From positions 310,001 to 374,000 of the forward strand of contig JAWLBB010000002.1 of the NCBI GenBank assembly GCA_041395105.1: a DNA stretch of 64,000 nt, in the 5' to 3' direction. This document shows, piece after piece, positions 36,220 through 44,467 of the stretch. This DNA is from Opitutaceae bacterium (GTDB lineage: Bacteria > Verrucomicrobiota > Verrucomicrobiia > Opitutales > Opitutaceae). The notes beneath the pieces are model-generated. The model had not been told where the DNA came from, did not search any database, and saw nothing but the letters and a program-made list of their open reading frames with translations. Every line of letters starts with the position of its first letter. Within the stretch, counting starts at the first letter, position 1. The position numbers and the translations under genes are program-made.

Positions 36220-36270
36220 CCGACCGATCGAGGCAGACGGTCGCCGGGTGGAATCGCCCGGAGCCGTTCC

Positions 36271-37971
36271 CTACGGAACCCGGTAGACTTCGATCAACCC
36301 GTTGCCGACCGCACCTCCGACCCCGCTCAGTTTTGCCGTGTAAATCCCCGGCGGAAGCGTGATCAGAATTGCGGAGTCCTTGCTGCCCGGCGCCAGCTGA
36401 AAGCCTCCCACCACTTCGGAGGCACCCGGGATATCGCCCGCATTGGGCGCATCACTCCAATTGTCGTTGGTCGCCATCTCCTCGATTCCGGCGGCGCCCA
36501 GGTTGCGCTGTATCCTGAGAAACGGATCAGTGACCGTCCCCGTGACCCCGAAATCGGCAAGCCTCGGCCCGATTCCCCGGACCAGGACCGTCTTGCTCCT
36601 GTCGCCGTCAATCACGAAGCCGGCGATCAGGATTTCGGCCGCTGTGCCGATCCGGCCCCGTGTTGAGATATTGACCACATCGGCCGGAGCCGCCGCCTCA
36701 TCGGCATCATAGATCTCCACCAGACCCAACCCGGTCTTTCCGCCCACTCCTTTTACTTTAGCTGTGTAGCCACCGGGTGGAAGGGTGACAAGGAGGGCGG
36801 CGTCCTTGCCTCCGGGATTGAAGGCAAAGGCACCCAGATCGGCAGTGACCGTGACAATTTCCGCCGAATTGGCGTTTTCCTCCCAATCGTCGTTCGACTC
36901 AAAAGGTAGCGTGCCGGGGGCATCGTCCGTCCGATACAACTCCAACGTCGCATCCTCAAGGACTCCGGCCAGACCGGCCACCTCGCCCAGTTTGGGACCC
37001 ACAGCACGGATCAGGACCCGCTTGGACTGGGAGCCCTCGACAACGAAGCCTCCGATCAGGATGGACGCACCGGACTGAACGTTGCCGCGGGTTGAGATGT
37101 TCGCGACCCGGCCAAACGACGAGAGCAGTGAAGAAGAAACCACCTCCGTCGACTGCGCCAAAGTATTCACGGCCCGTATCCGGTATTGGTAATTCGTTTT
37201 CTCGGCAACGGATCCATCGACGAAACTGGTCCCATTTGCACCAACGGATCCCACCATCACCCAGATTCCGGACCCGGCAACCGAACGTTCCACCAGATAC
37301 CCGGCCTCGTTATTGGCCGTATCCGTCCAGATCACCCTCACTCCGGCATCCGGTTCGTTCTCGACGCTCAAGCCGGTCGGCGGCGTCACCGGTGAAAGGG
37401 CAACACCCAGAGGCAGTGCCGCCGAGCCGGCATATGCCGGCAGATGACCGCCGTCAGCCACCTCGGTGGCATTCTCGGTAAAGAATTTCAGGGAATAAAG
37501 CAGGGTGCCGTCGGCAGGCAGTTCCCAGACCGAACCCGTCATGATTCCATCACCATCCCGAAAGAGACCATAACTGGCCCCGGCCCCGGGACCCGTCGAA
37601 GACTTGGTCGAAGCAGGAAACCAGTAGAGCATCAGTGGATCGCCGGCATCGAATCCGACCTCGTAAGCCAGATTGGATGCCAGACCCGAAAATACCCCGG
37701 GAACCCCGCCCCCGTCCGACAGGTCCCAGGTTGCGAGGATGACATCGTCGCTCGAGCCCGCCACGAACTCGTCCGCCGTCGGCAGCGAAAAGGTATCATC
37801 CTCGGTGCTGACCACCAGGAGGAGAAGACCCGAAGTGGGCATGGCCCCGCCGGTACCGCTTTCAAGCTTTTCGGCATCAAGAGACAGGGAGATGGCCGCC
37901 GTGGCGGTGATGCTCAAGGCAAGCGAAACACCAAGTGCAAGGCCCGTCAGAAAATGTTTGGAACGATTCAT
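36271..37971 (-). CDS. Secreted protein with Fn3 and two NISTRG-type repeats
   Basis: The 566-residue protein has a clear signal peptide (LTGLALGVSLALSITATAA). Residues 25-190 resemble the DVUA-type cohesin-like or PEP-CTERM-neighbour beta domains only loosely. A fibronectin type III unit follows at about 195-285 (PPTGLSVENEPDAGVRVIWTD). Two homologous units follow: one from VANISTRGNVQSG with GGFVVEGSQSKRVLIRAVGP, the other from VNISTRGRIGTAAEILIAGF with DRSKTVLVRGIGPRL. Each ends in GGYTAKVKGVGG or GIYTAKLSGVGG. These repeats occur widely in Opitutae exported proteins. The gene lies 16 bases after the TIGR02597-type gene. Confidence 0.78.
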   Translation of the reverse strand: MNRSKHFLTGLALGVSLALSITATAAISLSLDAEKLESGTGGAMPTSGLLLLVVSTEDDTFSLPTADEFVAGSSDDVILATWDLSDGGGVPGVFSGLASNLAYEVGFDAGDPLMLYWFPASTKSSTGPGAGASYGLFRDGDGIMTGSVWELPADGTLLYSLKFFTENATEVADGGHLPAYAGSAALPLGVALSPVTPPTGLSVENEPDAGVRVIWTDTANNEAGYLVERSVAGSGIWVMVGSVGANGTSFVDGSVAEKTNYQYRIRAVNTLAQSTEVVSSSLLSSFGRVANISTRGNVQSGASILIGGFVVEGSQSKRVLIRAVGPKLGEVAGLAGVLEDATLELYRTDDAPGTLPFESNDDWEENANSAEIVTVTADLGAFAFNPGGKDAALLVTLPPGGYTAKVKGVGGKTGLGLVEIYDADEAAAPADVVNISTRGRIGTAAEILIAGFVIDGDRSKTVLVRGIGPRLADFGVTGTVTDPFLRIQRNLGAAGIEEMATNDNWSDAPNAGDIPGASEVVGGFQLAPGSKDSAILITLPPGIYTAKLSGVGGAVGNGLIEVYRVP

Positions 37972-37987
37972 TTTTCGCAGATCCTGA

Positions 37988-39082
37988 TCACGGATTGAAG
38001 GTATGGGTCCAGACGCTGACCGTGTCAGAACCCTGTCCGGCGGTTCGAATCACAAAGCCCTGTCCGGCCGGAATGATCGTGTCGCCCACGTCTGTCGCCG
38101 GATCACCGCCTTCACGCCTCCAAGCCCCGTTGAAGAAATAAAAGGCATCCGTCGGCACCTTGTTCTGGCCCGGTGCGGCCGAATAGAGAATCAGGCGATC
38201 CCGGATCGCATCGGCATCCGTCGTCGTCTCAAAAGCATTACTTCCGCCCAGACCGAGATCATCGAGACTCTGGTCCAGCGGCCGATTCAAACCGATCAGG
38301 TTGTCCTGCGCCCCTTCCGCCCGGGAGCGAATGGGGATCGCCAGCTCGGACATCACGACCTCGCCCGTCATGACGAGGGGAGCATCATCGGCTCCATTCA
38401 AACGCACGATGATCGACCGGTCTGGCTCCAGAATGGTATCATCATAGGTTGAAGCGAAGGGCTGGCCGACACGGCGCCAGGCTCCGTCCCGTTCATAATA
38501 GACGGCCTCGGCCGAGAGATTCGTGCCGTCCGAGTCTGCGGCCGGGATGATGACCTCGACCGGCCGTTCACCGGCCTTGGCCGCCACCGGCAGACCCTGA
38601 TCGCTGGACAACAACGTGGCGAGGGTCCAATAGGGATGGACGGCCACAATATCGTCGGCGGCCGCACCGACCAGTTCCCCGTTGGGATCGTCCACCGAAA
38701 TGGTCGAGCTCGTATTCCCCGTGATTCTGAAGTGCCGACCCGCCAGGCTGCCGGATTCGAAGAACAGATAAAATGTCCGCGGCTGGATTCCCTCACTGTA
38801 GACAAACTGATCCTCTCCGAGATTGGGAGCACCGGCCAACGTGATTGCACTGCCCACCGAACCCACCGCTCCCCGGAAGACTGCCGGGACCTTCATCGGA
38901 ATCGAAAGCGCCGTGTCGGACTCACCCTGAGCGACCAAGGGGACCGCTCCGAAAATCCGAGACACAGCCGTTGCGCCTCCGGCAGTCTGCATTCCCATCG
39001 TCGCATATCCGACCATCACCAGAAGCGCCATGCCGAACACTCGATGGGTCCGGATATGAAAGAAATCTACAGTTTTATTCAT
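37988..39082 (-). CDS. TIGR02597-family secreted protein
   Basis: The protein is about 364 residues, starting at the ATG at 39082 (MNKTVDFFHIRTHRVFG). The signal peptide is FGMALLVMVGYATMGMQTAGGA. The mature part begins FGAVPLVAQGESDTALSIPM and has two conserved stretches typical of the TIGR02597 family of verrucomicrobia, including YYERDGAWRRVGQP and the C-terminal FYFFNGAWRREGGDPATDVG. The last residues read WTHTFNP. The function is unknown. It precedes the NISTRG-repeat protein gene by 16 bases, so the pair is probably co-transcribed and exported together. Confidence 0.78.
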   Translation of the reverse strand: MNKTVDFFHIRTHRVFGMALLVMVGYATMGMQTAGGATAVSRIFGAVPLVAQGESDTALSIPMKVPAVFRGAVGSVGSAITLAGAPNLGEDQFVYSEGIQPRTFYLFFESGSLAGRHFRITGNTSSTISVDDPNGELVGAAADDIVAVHPYWTLATLLSSDQGLPVAAKAGERPVEVIIPAADSDGTNLSAEAVYYERDGAWRRVGQPFASTYDDTILEPDRSIIVRLNGADDAPLVMTGEVVMSELAIPIRSRAEGAQDNLIGLNRPLDQSLDDLGLGGSNAFETTTDADAIRDRLILYSAAPGQNKVPTDAFYFFNGAWRREGGDPATDVGDTIIPAGQGFVIRTAGQGSDTVSVWTHTFNP

Positions 39083-39507
39083 ACTCTCACAGTTTTGTCG
39101 ACACCCAGCCCCAATCATGTTCTCGAAAAAGAGCGCGGAAGTCAATGCTTCAGCTCAGCCGCTGGGGATGCGGCCAAACCCCGAGAGTACAGACCAGGTG
39201 GAAGCCGTTGACACAATCGCTCCAGCCGCTGTTTTTTGGTTGCGACCGTCCCTTCGCCAGACAGGCTCAAGCTGTCAATTGGATGTCTATACCCGCCCCC
39301 CCCCCAGACCACAGACAGTTCAACCGCCGGGACCGGACCAGACTCGGGTCTTGCATGAGTGACGGCGCATTCATCGCAAGCCCACGATTTTCGACCTGGG
39401 AGATCATCCCTCCGACAATCCCCACCCAGCGTCCGGATCACTGACGCAGGGAACGGACCAGGCTGGGAAGAAACGGGTCAGCAGGAAACCAAAATACCAG
39501 AAAAACT
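39083..39507. other. Divergent intergenic region upstream of mscL
   Basis: This 425-base gap lies between the divergent TIGR02597-type gene and mscL. It contains no convincing gene. A run of ten C occupies 39296-39305. On the minus strand TTGACT near 39142 could be a -35 element for the secreted pair, with a poor -10. I see no clear mscL promoter or ribosome binding site. Confidence 0.5.
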
Positions 39508-39954
39508 ATGAGCATGTTACAGGAGTTCAAGGCATTCGCATTGCGTGGAAACGTGATGGATATGGCCGTCGGCGTCATCATCGGTGGGGCGTTCGGCAAG
39601 ATTGTCGCTTCGGTGGTCAACGACATCATCATGCCCCCGATCGGAAAAATGATGGGTGGCGTGAATTTTGCTGACCTCTTCATCAACCTGGATCCGGGAA
39701 AAACGGCAGCCGATGGAACTGCCATCACCTCCCTGGTTCAGGCCAAGGAAGCCGGCGCCGCCGTCATTGCCTACGGACAATTCATCAATGTCGTCATCGA
39801 CTTCACCATCCTGGCCTTCTGCATTTTCATGATGGTCCGCATGATGAACAAGCTCAAGGCCAAGCCGGCCCCAGCCGCACCCGCCGCCCCTCCGGCACCC
39901 ACCAAGGAAGAGGTTCTGCTCGGCGAGATCAGGGACATCCTGAAGTCCAGGTAA
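39508..39954 (+). CDS. mscL: Large-conductance mechanosensitive channel
   Basis: The 148-residue protein has the MscL signature LQEFKAFALRGNVMDMAVGVIIGGAFGKIV, with TM1 lining the pore, then a periplasmic loop, TM2 (GQFINVVIDFTILAFCIFMMV) and a C-terminal helix after an Ala/Pro linker (EVLLGEIRDIL). The linker is longer than usual. MscL opens at near-lytic membrane tension to release osmolytes. A strong terminator follows 19 bases after the stop. It is the second mechanosensitive channel type in the window. Confidence 0.97.
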   Translation: MSMLQEFKAFALRGNVMDMAVGVIIGGAFGKIVASVVNDIIMPPIGKMMGGVNFADLFINLDPGKTAADGTAITSLVQAKEAGAAVIAYGQFINVVIDFTILAFCIFMMVRMMNKLKAKPAPAAPAAPPAPTKEEVLLGEIRDILKSR

Positions 39955-39972
39955 CCCCCAATATTGACTTTC

Positions 39973-40014
39973 AAGCCGGCCGGGAGAGCACCCGCTCACC
40001 CGAGCCGGCTTTTT
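39973..40014 (+). terminator. Intrinsic terminator of mscL
   Basis: AAGCCGGC (39973-39980) pairs with GCCGGCTT (40004-40011); the stem continues with CGGG/CCCG around a one-base bulge, and five T end at 40014. Confidence 0.85.
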
Positions 40015-40182
40015 CATTTGGAAGACCAACGGTCGCGACGAAATGAAGGTGTCTTTGTTCCAATTTCACATCATGAAACAGGTAGGTGTTCAGGAATATG
40101 AGACAGGAACCGTGTCCTATTCCGGTGCTCCGGTGCCTACAAGGCTTGCCGCGGTCCAAATCGACGTCATTCTGAACCGGTC

Positions 40183-41715
40183 ATGATGAAGATCTTGGGT
40201 CCACGTGCCCAACTCACCATCTGGATCGTCCTATCGGCCGGGTTGATTTCCGCCGGTCCAGCCGATGCGCAGGTGGTCGATGATCTGGCCAGTGCGGTGG
40301 GCCGCGGCGATACGGAAAGGGTCAAATCCCTGCTCTCTCAGGGAGCCGACATCAGGGTTACGGTCGGCGGAGGGGCTTCCCTCCTCCACCTCGCCGCTGA
40401 AGCCGGTCGGGTGGAGATTATCAAGTCCCTGTTGAATAATGGAGCTTTGGTCGATGCTTCATATCGGGACGGGCAGACACCGCTGGTCTTCGCGACTCAG
40501 AATGGACACCTTGAAGCTGTTAAGTTGCTCCTTCAGGCCGGGGCCAACCCCAATATCGCGTTTGGAGGGGGTACGACGCCGCTGATCCTTGCGGCAGATC
40601 ACGGATATTCAGAAATCGTCCGGGTTCTCCTCAAAACCGGTGTCACCATAGATGCGGTCTCTGGTTCGGGCACCACAGCCCTCACCGGCGCTTGTGCGGG
40701 CGGATTCACGGACATCGTCGAAATGCTCTTGGTTACCGGAGCCGATCCAAACCTCAAAGGGCCCACGGGAGCTTCGGCTCTGTGGACAGCCTCGGGCGCC
40801 GGTCACGCGGCATTGATACCCATGCTTCTCAAAGCCGGTGCGAAATTGGAAAGCAGAGAATTCGGCACCACCCCACTGATCAGGGCGGCTCAATTCGGCC
40901 AGACCGATGTCGTTCGCAGGCTCATTGAACAAGGTGCCAACCGAGAAGCAACATCCGATACCGGCTATACCGCGCTCTATCATGCAGCCATCGAGGGTCA
41001 TGCGGAAACGACCCTGTACCTGCTCGGGACAGGTGCACTGAAAAACCCGAAGCCTGGAACGCCATCGATTCTCCTCCTGGCTACCCAACAAGGAAACGCG
41101 GACGTCGTCAGAGTATTGGCCGAAGCCGGTCTGGATCCCGCTGAGCCCTTTGGTGAATGGACCCCGCTGACTGTCGCCGCACAAATCGATTCTCCCGAAT
41201 GTGTGAGCGCGCTGGTCGAGGCCGGTGTCGATGTCAATCTGCGGAGAAACGGCAGGTCCGCTCTGGCGATCGCCGCGTTTTACAACAGCCTCCGCGCAGC
41301 AAAGGCCCTCCTGGAGGCCGGAGCGAACCCTGATCTTTATGACCATGAGGGGGTCACCCCTGTCCTCATCGCCGGATCGGAAGGGTTTGCCGAGATGGTC
41401 GAGCTCCTCCTGAAGAACGGAGCCGATCCGAACCTGGAAACGACTGGCGGTCACAATGCCCTAACGGTGGCAACCGCCCGGGCCTACGACAAAGTCGTCA
41501 AGGTTCTCCTCGATGGAGGGGCTGACCCGGACTACACCGCACCCGGAGGCTACACCTCTCTGATCATCGCAACCGAGAGAGCGAACGCTTCGATTGTCTC
41601 GCTCCTGCTTGATGCCGGGGCCAAGGAGGATGTATTTCTGCCCGACGGAAGGTCCGCCATGACCATTGCGATCCAGTATGGATTCAAGGATATCGAGCAG
41701 CTTCTCTCTCAATAG
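40183..41715 (+). CDS. Exported ankyrin-repeat protein
   Basis: The 510-residue protein has a signal peptide (LTIWIVLSAGLISAGPADA) and then consists of about 14 ankyrin repeats of 33 residues. Repeats carry the usual TPLxxAA and VxxLLxAGA pattern, e.g. GQTPLVFATQNGHLEAVKLL and GTTPLILAADHGYSEIVRVL. No other domain is present. It probably works as a periplasmic protein-binding scaffold. Two ATG codons in tandem begin the frame; either could be used. It is transcribed alone, with the MITE-like element just after it. Confidence 0.85.
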   Translation: MMKILGPRAQLTIWIVLSAGLISAGPADAQVVDDLASAVGRGDTERVKSLLSQGADIRVTVGGGASLLHLAAEAGRVEIIKSLLNNGALVDASYRDGQTPLVFATQNGHLEAVKLLLQAGANPNIAFGGGTTPLILAADHGYSEIVRVLLKTGVTIDAVSGSGTTALTGACAGGFTDIVEMLLVTGADPNLKGPTGASALWTASGAGHAALIPMLLKAGAKLESREFGTTPLIRAAQFGQTDVVRRLIEQGANREATSDTGYTALYHAAIEGHAETTLYLLGTGALKNPKPGTPSILLLATQQGNADVVRVLAEAGLDPAEPFGEWTPLTVAAQIDSPECVSALVEAGVDVNLRRNGRSALAIAAFYNSLRAAKALLEAGANPDLYDHEGVTPVLIAGSEGFAEMVELLLKNGADPNLETTGGHNALTVATARAYDKVVKVLLDGGADPDYTAPGGYTSLIIATERANASIVSLLLDAGAKEDVFLPDGRSAMTIAIQYGFKDIEQLLSQ

Positions 41716-41739
41716 ACAGTCTCTAGACAAAACAAACCC

Positions 41740-41949
41740 GTCTATACTAGAATGGCGCTTAGTTAAGGGTGCTTATCGTTGTTTTGTCTCGGACAACCGT
41801 TGCGGCTGGCCGGGGACGCCTAGCCCTACCATGGATGCTCTGATTTCAGATGGTAGGGCGAGGGCCTCCGGACCCGCCGTCGAAGAGCAGTCAACACCTC
41901 GTTGGCTGATCCGATTCTTTCGCTAACTAGGCACCATTCGTCTATACTA
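41740..41949. mobile_element. MITE-like element with 10-bp target duplication
   Basis: GTCTATACTA occurs at 41740-41749 and again at 41940-41949. Between them lies a 190-bp element whose ends are inverted repeats: GAATGGCGCTTAGTTA at 41750-41765, and GAATGGTGCCTAGTTA read on the minus strand from 41939, with 14 of 16 identical. No transposase is encoded. A perfect 9-bp inner hairpin CCCTACCAT/ATGGTAGGG spans 41824-41858. This is the structure of a non-autonomous element moved by a transposase elsewhere. A 10-bp duplication fits IS4-like families but I cannot assign it. Confidence 0.75.
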
Positions 41950-42203
41950 CAGTTTGTTGGTACAGCATGGAAGCAAAGATGCCACGGTTCGATATTCGAC
42001 GATTCGCGATCTCTCCGAATAATCGGGTTTTGAACAGCTCCCGGAAGAGCACTTGGCCGAGGAACCAGGTCAATCCTAGGTTCCGGCTCGAGCTGAAATG
42101 GTAATCCCGGGAGCATTGATTTTGGCATTGCCCACCTAGCCAGGAGCCTCACCCTAGGCCTCAAAGTCTCGCGCGGTCGTGCAGCGAGGACAGGCACAAT
42201 CCA

Positions 42204-42291
42204 GGAAGGGTGGCAGAGTGGTCGATCGCGGCGGTCTTGAAAACCGCTGAACCGAAAGGTTCCGGGGGTTCGAATCCCTCCCCTTCCGCCA
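42204..42291 (+). tRNA. tRNA-Ser (anticodon UGA)
   Basis: The 88-base class II tRNA has acceptor arms GGAAGGG (42204-42210) and CCCTTCC (42281-42287), discriminator G and an encoded CCA at 42289-42291. The anticodon stem GCGGT/ACCGC (42231-42247) encloses the loop CTTGAAA with anticodon TGA. The long variable arm is CTGAACCGAAAGGTTCC-like, and the T-arm contains GGTTCGAATCC. Confidence 0.95.
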
Positions 42292-42506
42292 TACTCGGGC
42301 AACGCCGGAGTATGGCGGCGAATCGTGCCACGATTCAGTCGATGCGAAGCAGCGTCAGGGACGGGATAGGGGCGAACCAAAGGTTCGGGCCGCAGGCCTG
42401 AGCGAAGCGAATCAATCCCTCCCCTTCCGCCATGCTCGGGCAAGGCCGGATTATGGCGGCGAATCGTCTTGCGATTCGGCCGATGCGAAGCAGCGCCAGG
42501 GAGGGA
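42273..42506 (+). repeat. Direct repeat containing the tRNA-Ser 3' end
   Basis: A segment of about 93 bp starting at 42273, inside the T-arm of tRNA-Ser, recurs at 42414 with about 11 mismatches, a period of 141 bp. Both copies start with AATCCCTCCCCTTCCGCCAT, i.e. the tRNA acceptor end with CCA. Copy one carries a hairpin CCGCCATACTC/GAGTATGGCGG (42286-42318) and a second stem GAATCGTG/CACGATTC; the second stem is kept in copy two with other loop bases. The rest of the gap to 42601 holds the arsR promoter region and no gene. Confidence 0.8.
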
Positions 42507-42574
42507 ATACCGAGTGCCGAGCCCGTTTGTCATGAACCGCTCCGGTTTCCGTGCGCGGTTGATCGCACCGACGT

Positions 42575-42609
42575 TATACTCTTGCCTGCATATGCTATCG
42601 AATGCATAT
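42575..42609 (+). promoter_or_regulatory. arsR promoter/operator candidate
   Basis: TATACT at 42575-42580 is a good -10 element, though no matching -35 is clear. An inverted repeat ATATGC (42590-42595) and GCATAT (42604-42609), with 8 bases between, overlaps the predicted transcription start and the first ATG. This is where an ArsR-type repressor would block its own promoter. Confidence 0.45.
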
Positions 42610-42991
42610 TCAAGGCATGGAAATCGTCAGGATCTACAAGTGCCTATGCGATCTTCAGCGGTTGCGTATCCTCAATCTACTCAAGGAGGGTCCGCTCTGC
42701 GTCTGCCATCTCGTCGACATCCTTGAGGCCGACCAGGTTAAAATCTCCAAGCAACTGAAGTACATGAAGGCCCACGGGATGGTCGAGGGGGAGCGCCAGG
42801 CCCAGTGGATGATCTATCGCCTGGCCAATCCCGCCCATCCCATCCTGATGGAGAACCTGAAGTGCCTGCAGGATTTCGCCAACGAGAAACTCTGTTTCGA
42901 GCAGGATCTCCGGAAACGCGGTCAGGTCGTGGCCGCTCTGCGGCGATCGAATGAGGCAAGTTCCAGACTGGAATCCATCTGCTGTGGCTGA
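42602..42991 (+). CDS. arsR: ArsR/SmtB-family metalloregulator
   Basis: The protein is up to 129 residues; starts at 42602 and 42617 (MEIVRIYKCLCDLQRLRIL) are both possible. It has the winged-helix order of ArsR repressors. The metal-sensing pair is in LCVCHLVDIL, matching the ELCVCDL motif of arsenite sensors, and the recognition helix is QVKISKQLKYMKAHG. Further cysteines occur at CLCD, KCL and the C-terminal CCG. It should repress its operon until a thiophilic metalloid binds. The next genes encode a Cys-rich peptide and an ArsP-type permease. Confidence 0.88.
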   Translation: MHIQGMEIVRIYKCLCDLQRLRILNLLKEGPLCVCHLVDILEADQVKISKQLKYMKAHGMVEGERQAQWMIYRLANPAHPILMENLKCLQDFANEKLCFEQDLRKRGQVVAALRRSNEASSRLESICCG

Positions 42992-43034
42992 CTCCCCCTT
43001 TCTCTCAAACACCACCCGGCAAGCCTCCAAATCC

Positions 43035-43208
43035 ATGAAAAACGAAAACACCACCACCCGGTCCGCACCCGCGGAAAAGCCCGGCTTCTTGAAGCGCCTG
43101 GTCGACAAGCTCGACAGTTCGCTCAAGCAGAAGGCCGAGGAGAAATCCAATCAGACCTGCTGCGGAGGCTCCGGGGTTTCCAAGGGCAAGGGCGGCAAAT
43201 GCTGCTGA
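43035..43208 (+). CDS. Small cysteine-rich protein of the ars operon
   Basis: The 57-residue protein starts at the ATG at 43035 (MKNENTTTRSAPAEKPGF), since the frame upstream begins inside arsR. A basic amphipathic helix (FLKRLVDKLDSSLKQKAEEK) is followed by a cysteine-rich tail, TCCGGSGVSKGKGGKCC, with two CC pairs. Its stop overlaps the permease start by 10 bases. The two vicinal pairs could bind As(III) or a similar ion and hand it to the pump. Similar short CC proteins occur near such permeases in my recollection. The function is not proven. Confidence 0.72.
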   Translation: MKNENTTTRSAPAEKPGFLKRLVDKLDSSLKQKAEEKSNQTCCGGSGVSKGKGGKCC

Positions 43209-44152
43209 GACTCGCCGACCTCGTCAGTTATGAGTGGATCGGCCTCGATCCGGAAACGCGCCTCGGGGGTGCGGTCAATTTCTTCATCTACGATTCCCTG
43301 AAGATCTTTCTGCTTCTTGCAGTGATGATCTTCATCATCGGAGTCCTCCGCACCTGGCTGCCGCAGGATCGACTGAAGAAATGGATGAGCGCTGGCGGGA
43401 TCTGGGGCAACCTAATCGCCTCGCTCTTCGGGGCGATCACCCCCTTCTGTTCCTGCTCATCGATTCCCATCTTCATCGGGCTGCTCAAGGCGGGAGTCCC
43501 GCTCGGAGTCACCTTCTCCTTCCTGATCACCTCCCCGATCATCAATGAGTACCTGGTCATCCTGATGGCCGGCGAATTCGGCATTCCAATCACCGCCGCC
43601 TATGTGACAAGCGGCCTGATGATCGGCACGGCAGCCGGCACGATTCTCGGTCGGATGAAACTCGAGGGCCATCTGGAGCGGGATTTCGCGGGATCCGATG
43701 ACAACGTTGAGGACACACAGGTATTCACAATCTCCAGCCGTCTCCGCTACGGACGGGACGAGGCGATCAGCGTGATCCGGCAGATCTGGCTCTGGGTGTT
43801 TGTCGGAGTCGGAATCGGCGCGGTCATCCACAACTTCGTTCCCCAGGAGACCATCCACCGCCTGATCAACGCGACGGGCATCTTCTCGGTTCCGATCGCC
43901 ACGGCAATCGGCGTGCCCATGTATGGAAGTTGTGCCGCCATTGTCCCGGTCGCGGTGGTCCTCTTCGAGAAGGGAATACCGCTCGGTACAGCCCTCGCCT
44001 TCATGATGGCGATGGCCGCCCTGAGCCTGCCGGAAGCGGTCATGCTGCGCCGCACGATGCGTCTACCCCTGATCGCCCTCTACTTTGGGATCACCACCCT
44101 CGCGATCATCGCCACCGGCTACCTGCTGAACAGCCTGACCGGTTTTCTCTGA
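43199..44152 (+). CDS. arsP: Permease of the ArsP/DUF318 family
   Basis: The 317-residue protein has about eight membrane helices in two halves. The hallmark TPFCSCSSIPIFIGLLKAGV occurs in the first half and GVPMYGSCAAIVPVAVVLFEKG in the second. The Cys-Ser-Cys and the matching Ser-Cys-Ala patches are those of ArsP/YraQ permeases. Campylobacter ArsP exports trivalent methylated or aromatic arsenicals. Its start overlaps the Cys-rich gene, so the three genes form one operon controlled by ArsR. Substrate range is inferred from the regulator type. Confidence 0.83.
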   Translation: MLLRLADLVSYEWIGLDPETRLGGAVNFFIYDSLKIFLLLAVMIFIIGVLRTWLPQDRLKKWMSAGGIWGNLIASLFGAITPFCSCSSIPIFIGLLKAGVPLGVTFSFLITSPIINEYLVILMAGEFGIPITAAYVTSGLMIGTAAGTILGRMKLEGHLERDFAGSDDNVEDTQVFTISSRLRYGRDEAISVIRQIWLWVFVGVGIGAVIHNFVPQETIHRLINATGIFSVPIATAIGVPMYGSCAAIVPVAVVLFEKGIPLGTALAFMMAMAALSLPEAVMLRRTMRLPLIALYFGITTLAIIATGYLLNSLTGFL

Positions 44153-44467
44153 TTGATGGAAGTTGGCAAGCCGGGGGTTCCGAGCAACCGCATCGGGCGC
44201 CTGGCGAAGGGGAAAACTCCAGGGTAACCATGGGCGCGATTTGTGGAGAGGTTGACCGGACGATCAGGGCCTTGGGATGTTCACAGGAGGAAACAGAGAT
44301 AACAGAGAGCCTCCAATGCGCGAACGGAGCAATCCGGGAAGGTTCAGGCGTGTCCGATCACTCATCAGGCAGTCCCGGGTTTTTCTCAGCAGTTCTTCCT
44401 GTTGTCTCCCGGTCAGGAATCGTGTCGGAAAGTTTGTCTTCGGCCGGCGCGAACCGGACGGTGGATT
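44153..44467. other. Intergenic region with repeat-like sequence
   Basis: This 315-base gap lies between the permease and the convergent YkuD_2 gene. No gene is supported. The stretch at 44281-44315 (CACAGGAGGAAACAGAGATA and following) resembles a low-complexity intergenic repeat seen in many bacterial genomes in my memory. No terminator is obvious. Confidence 0.35.

Noticed and set aside
39296..39305. Run of ten C as a phase-variation tract
   Set aside because: It lies in a non-coding gap far from a promoter or start codon; more likely chance or an assembly weak spot.
41826..42533. 235-residue open frame on the minus strand across tRNA-Ser
   Set aside because: It is the antisense of the tRNA and its repeat. 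The translated GGRGGIRTPG-type sequence is a well-known artefact of tRNA antisense frames.
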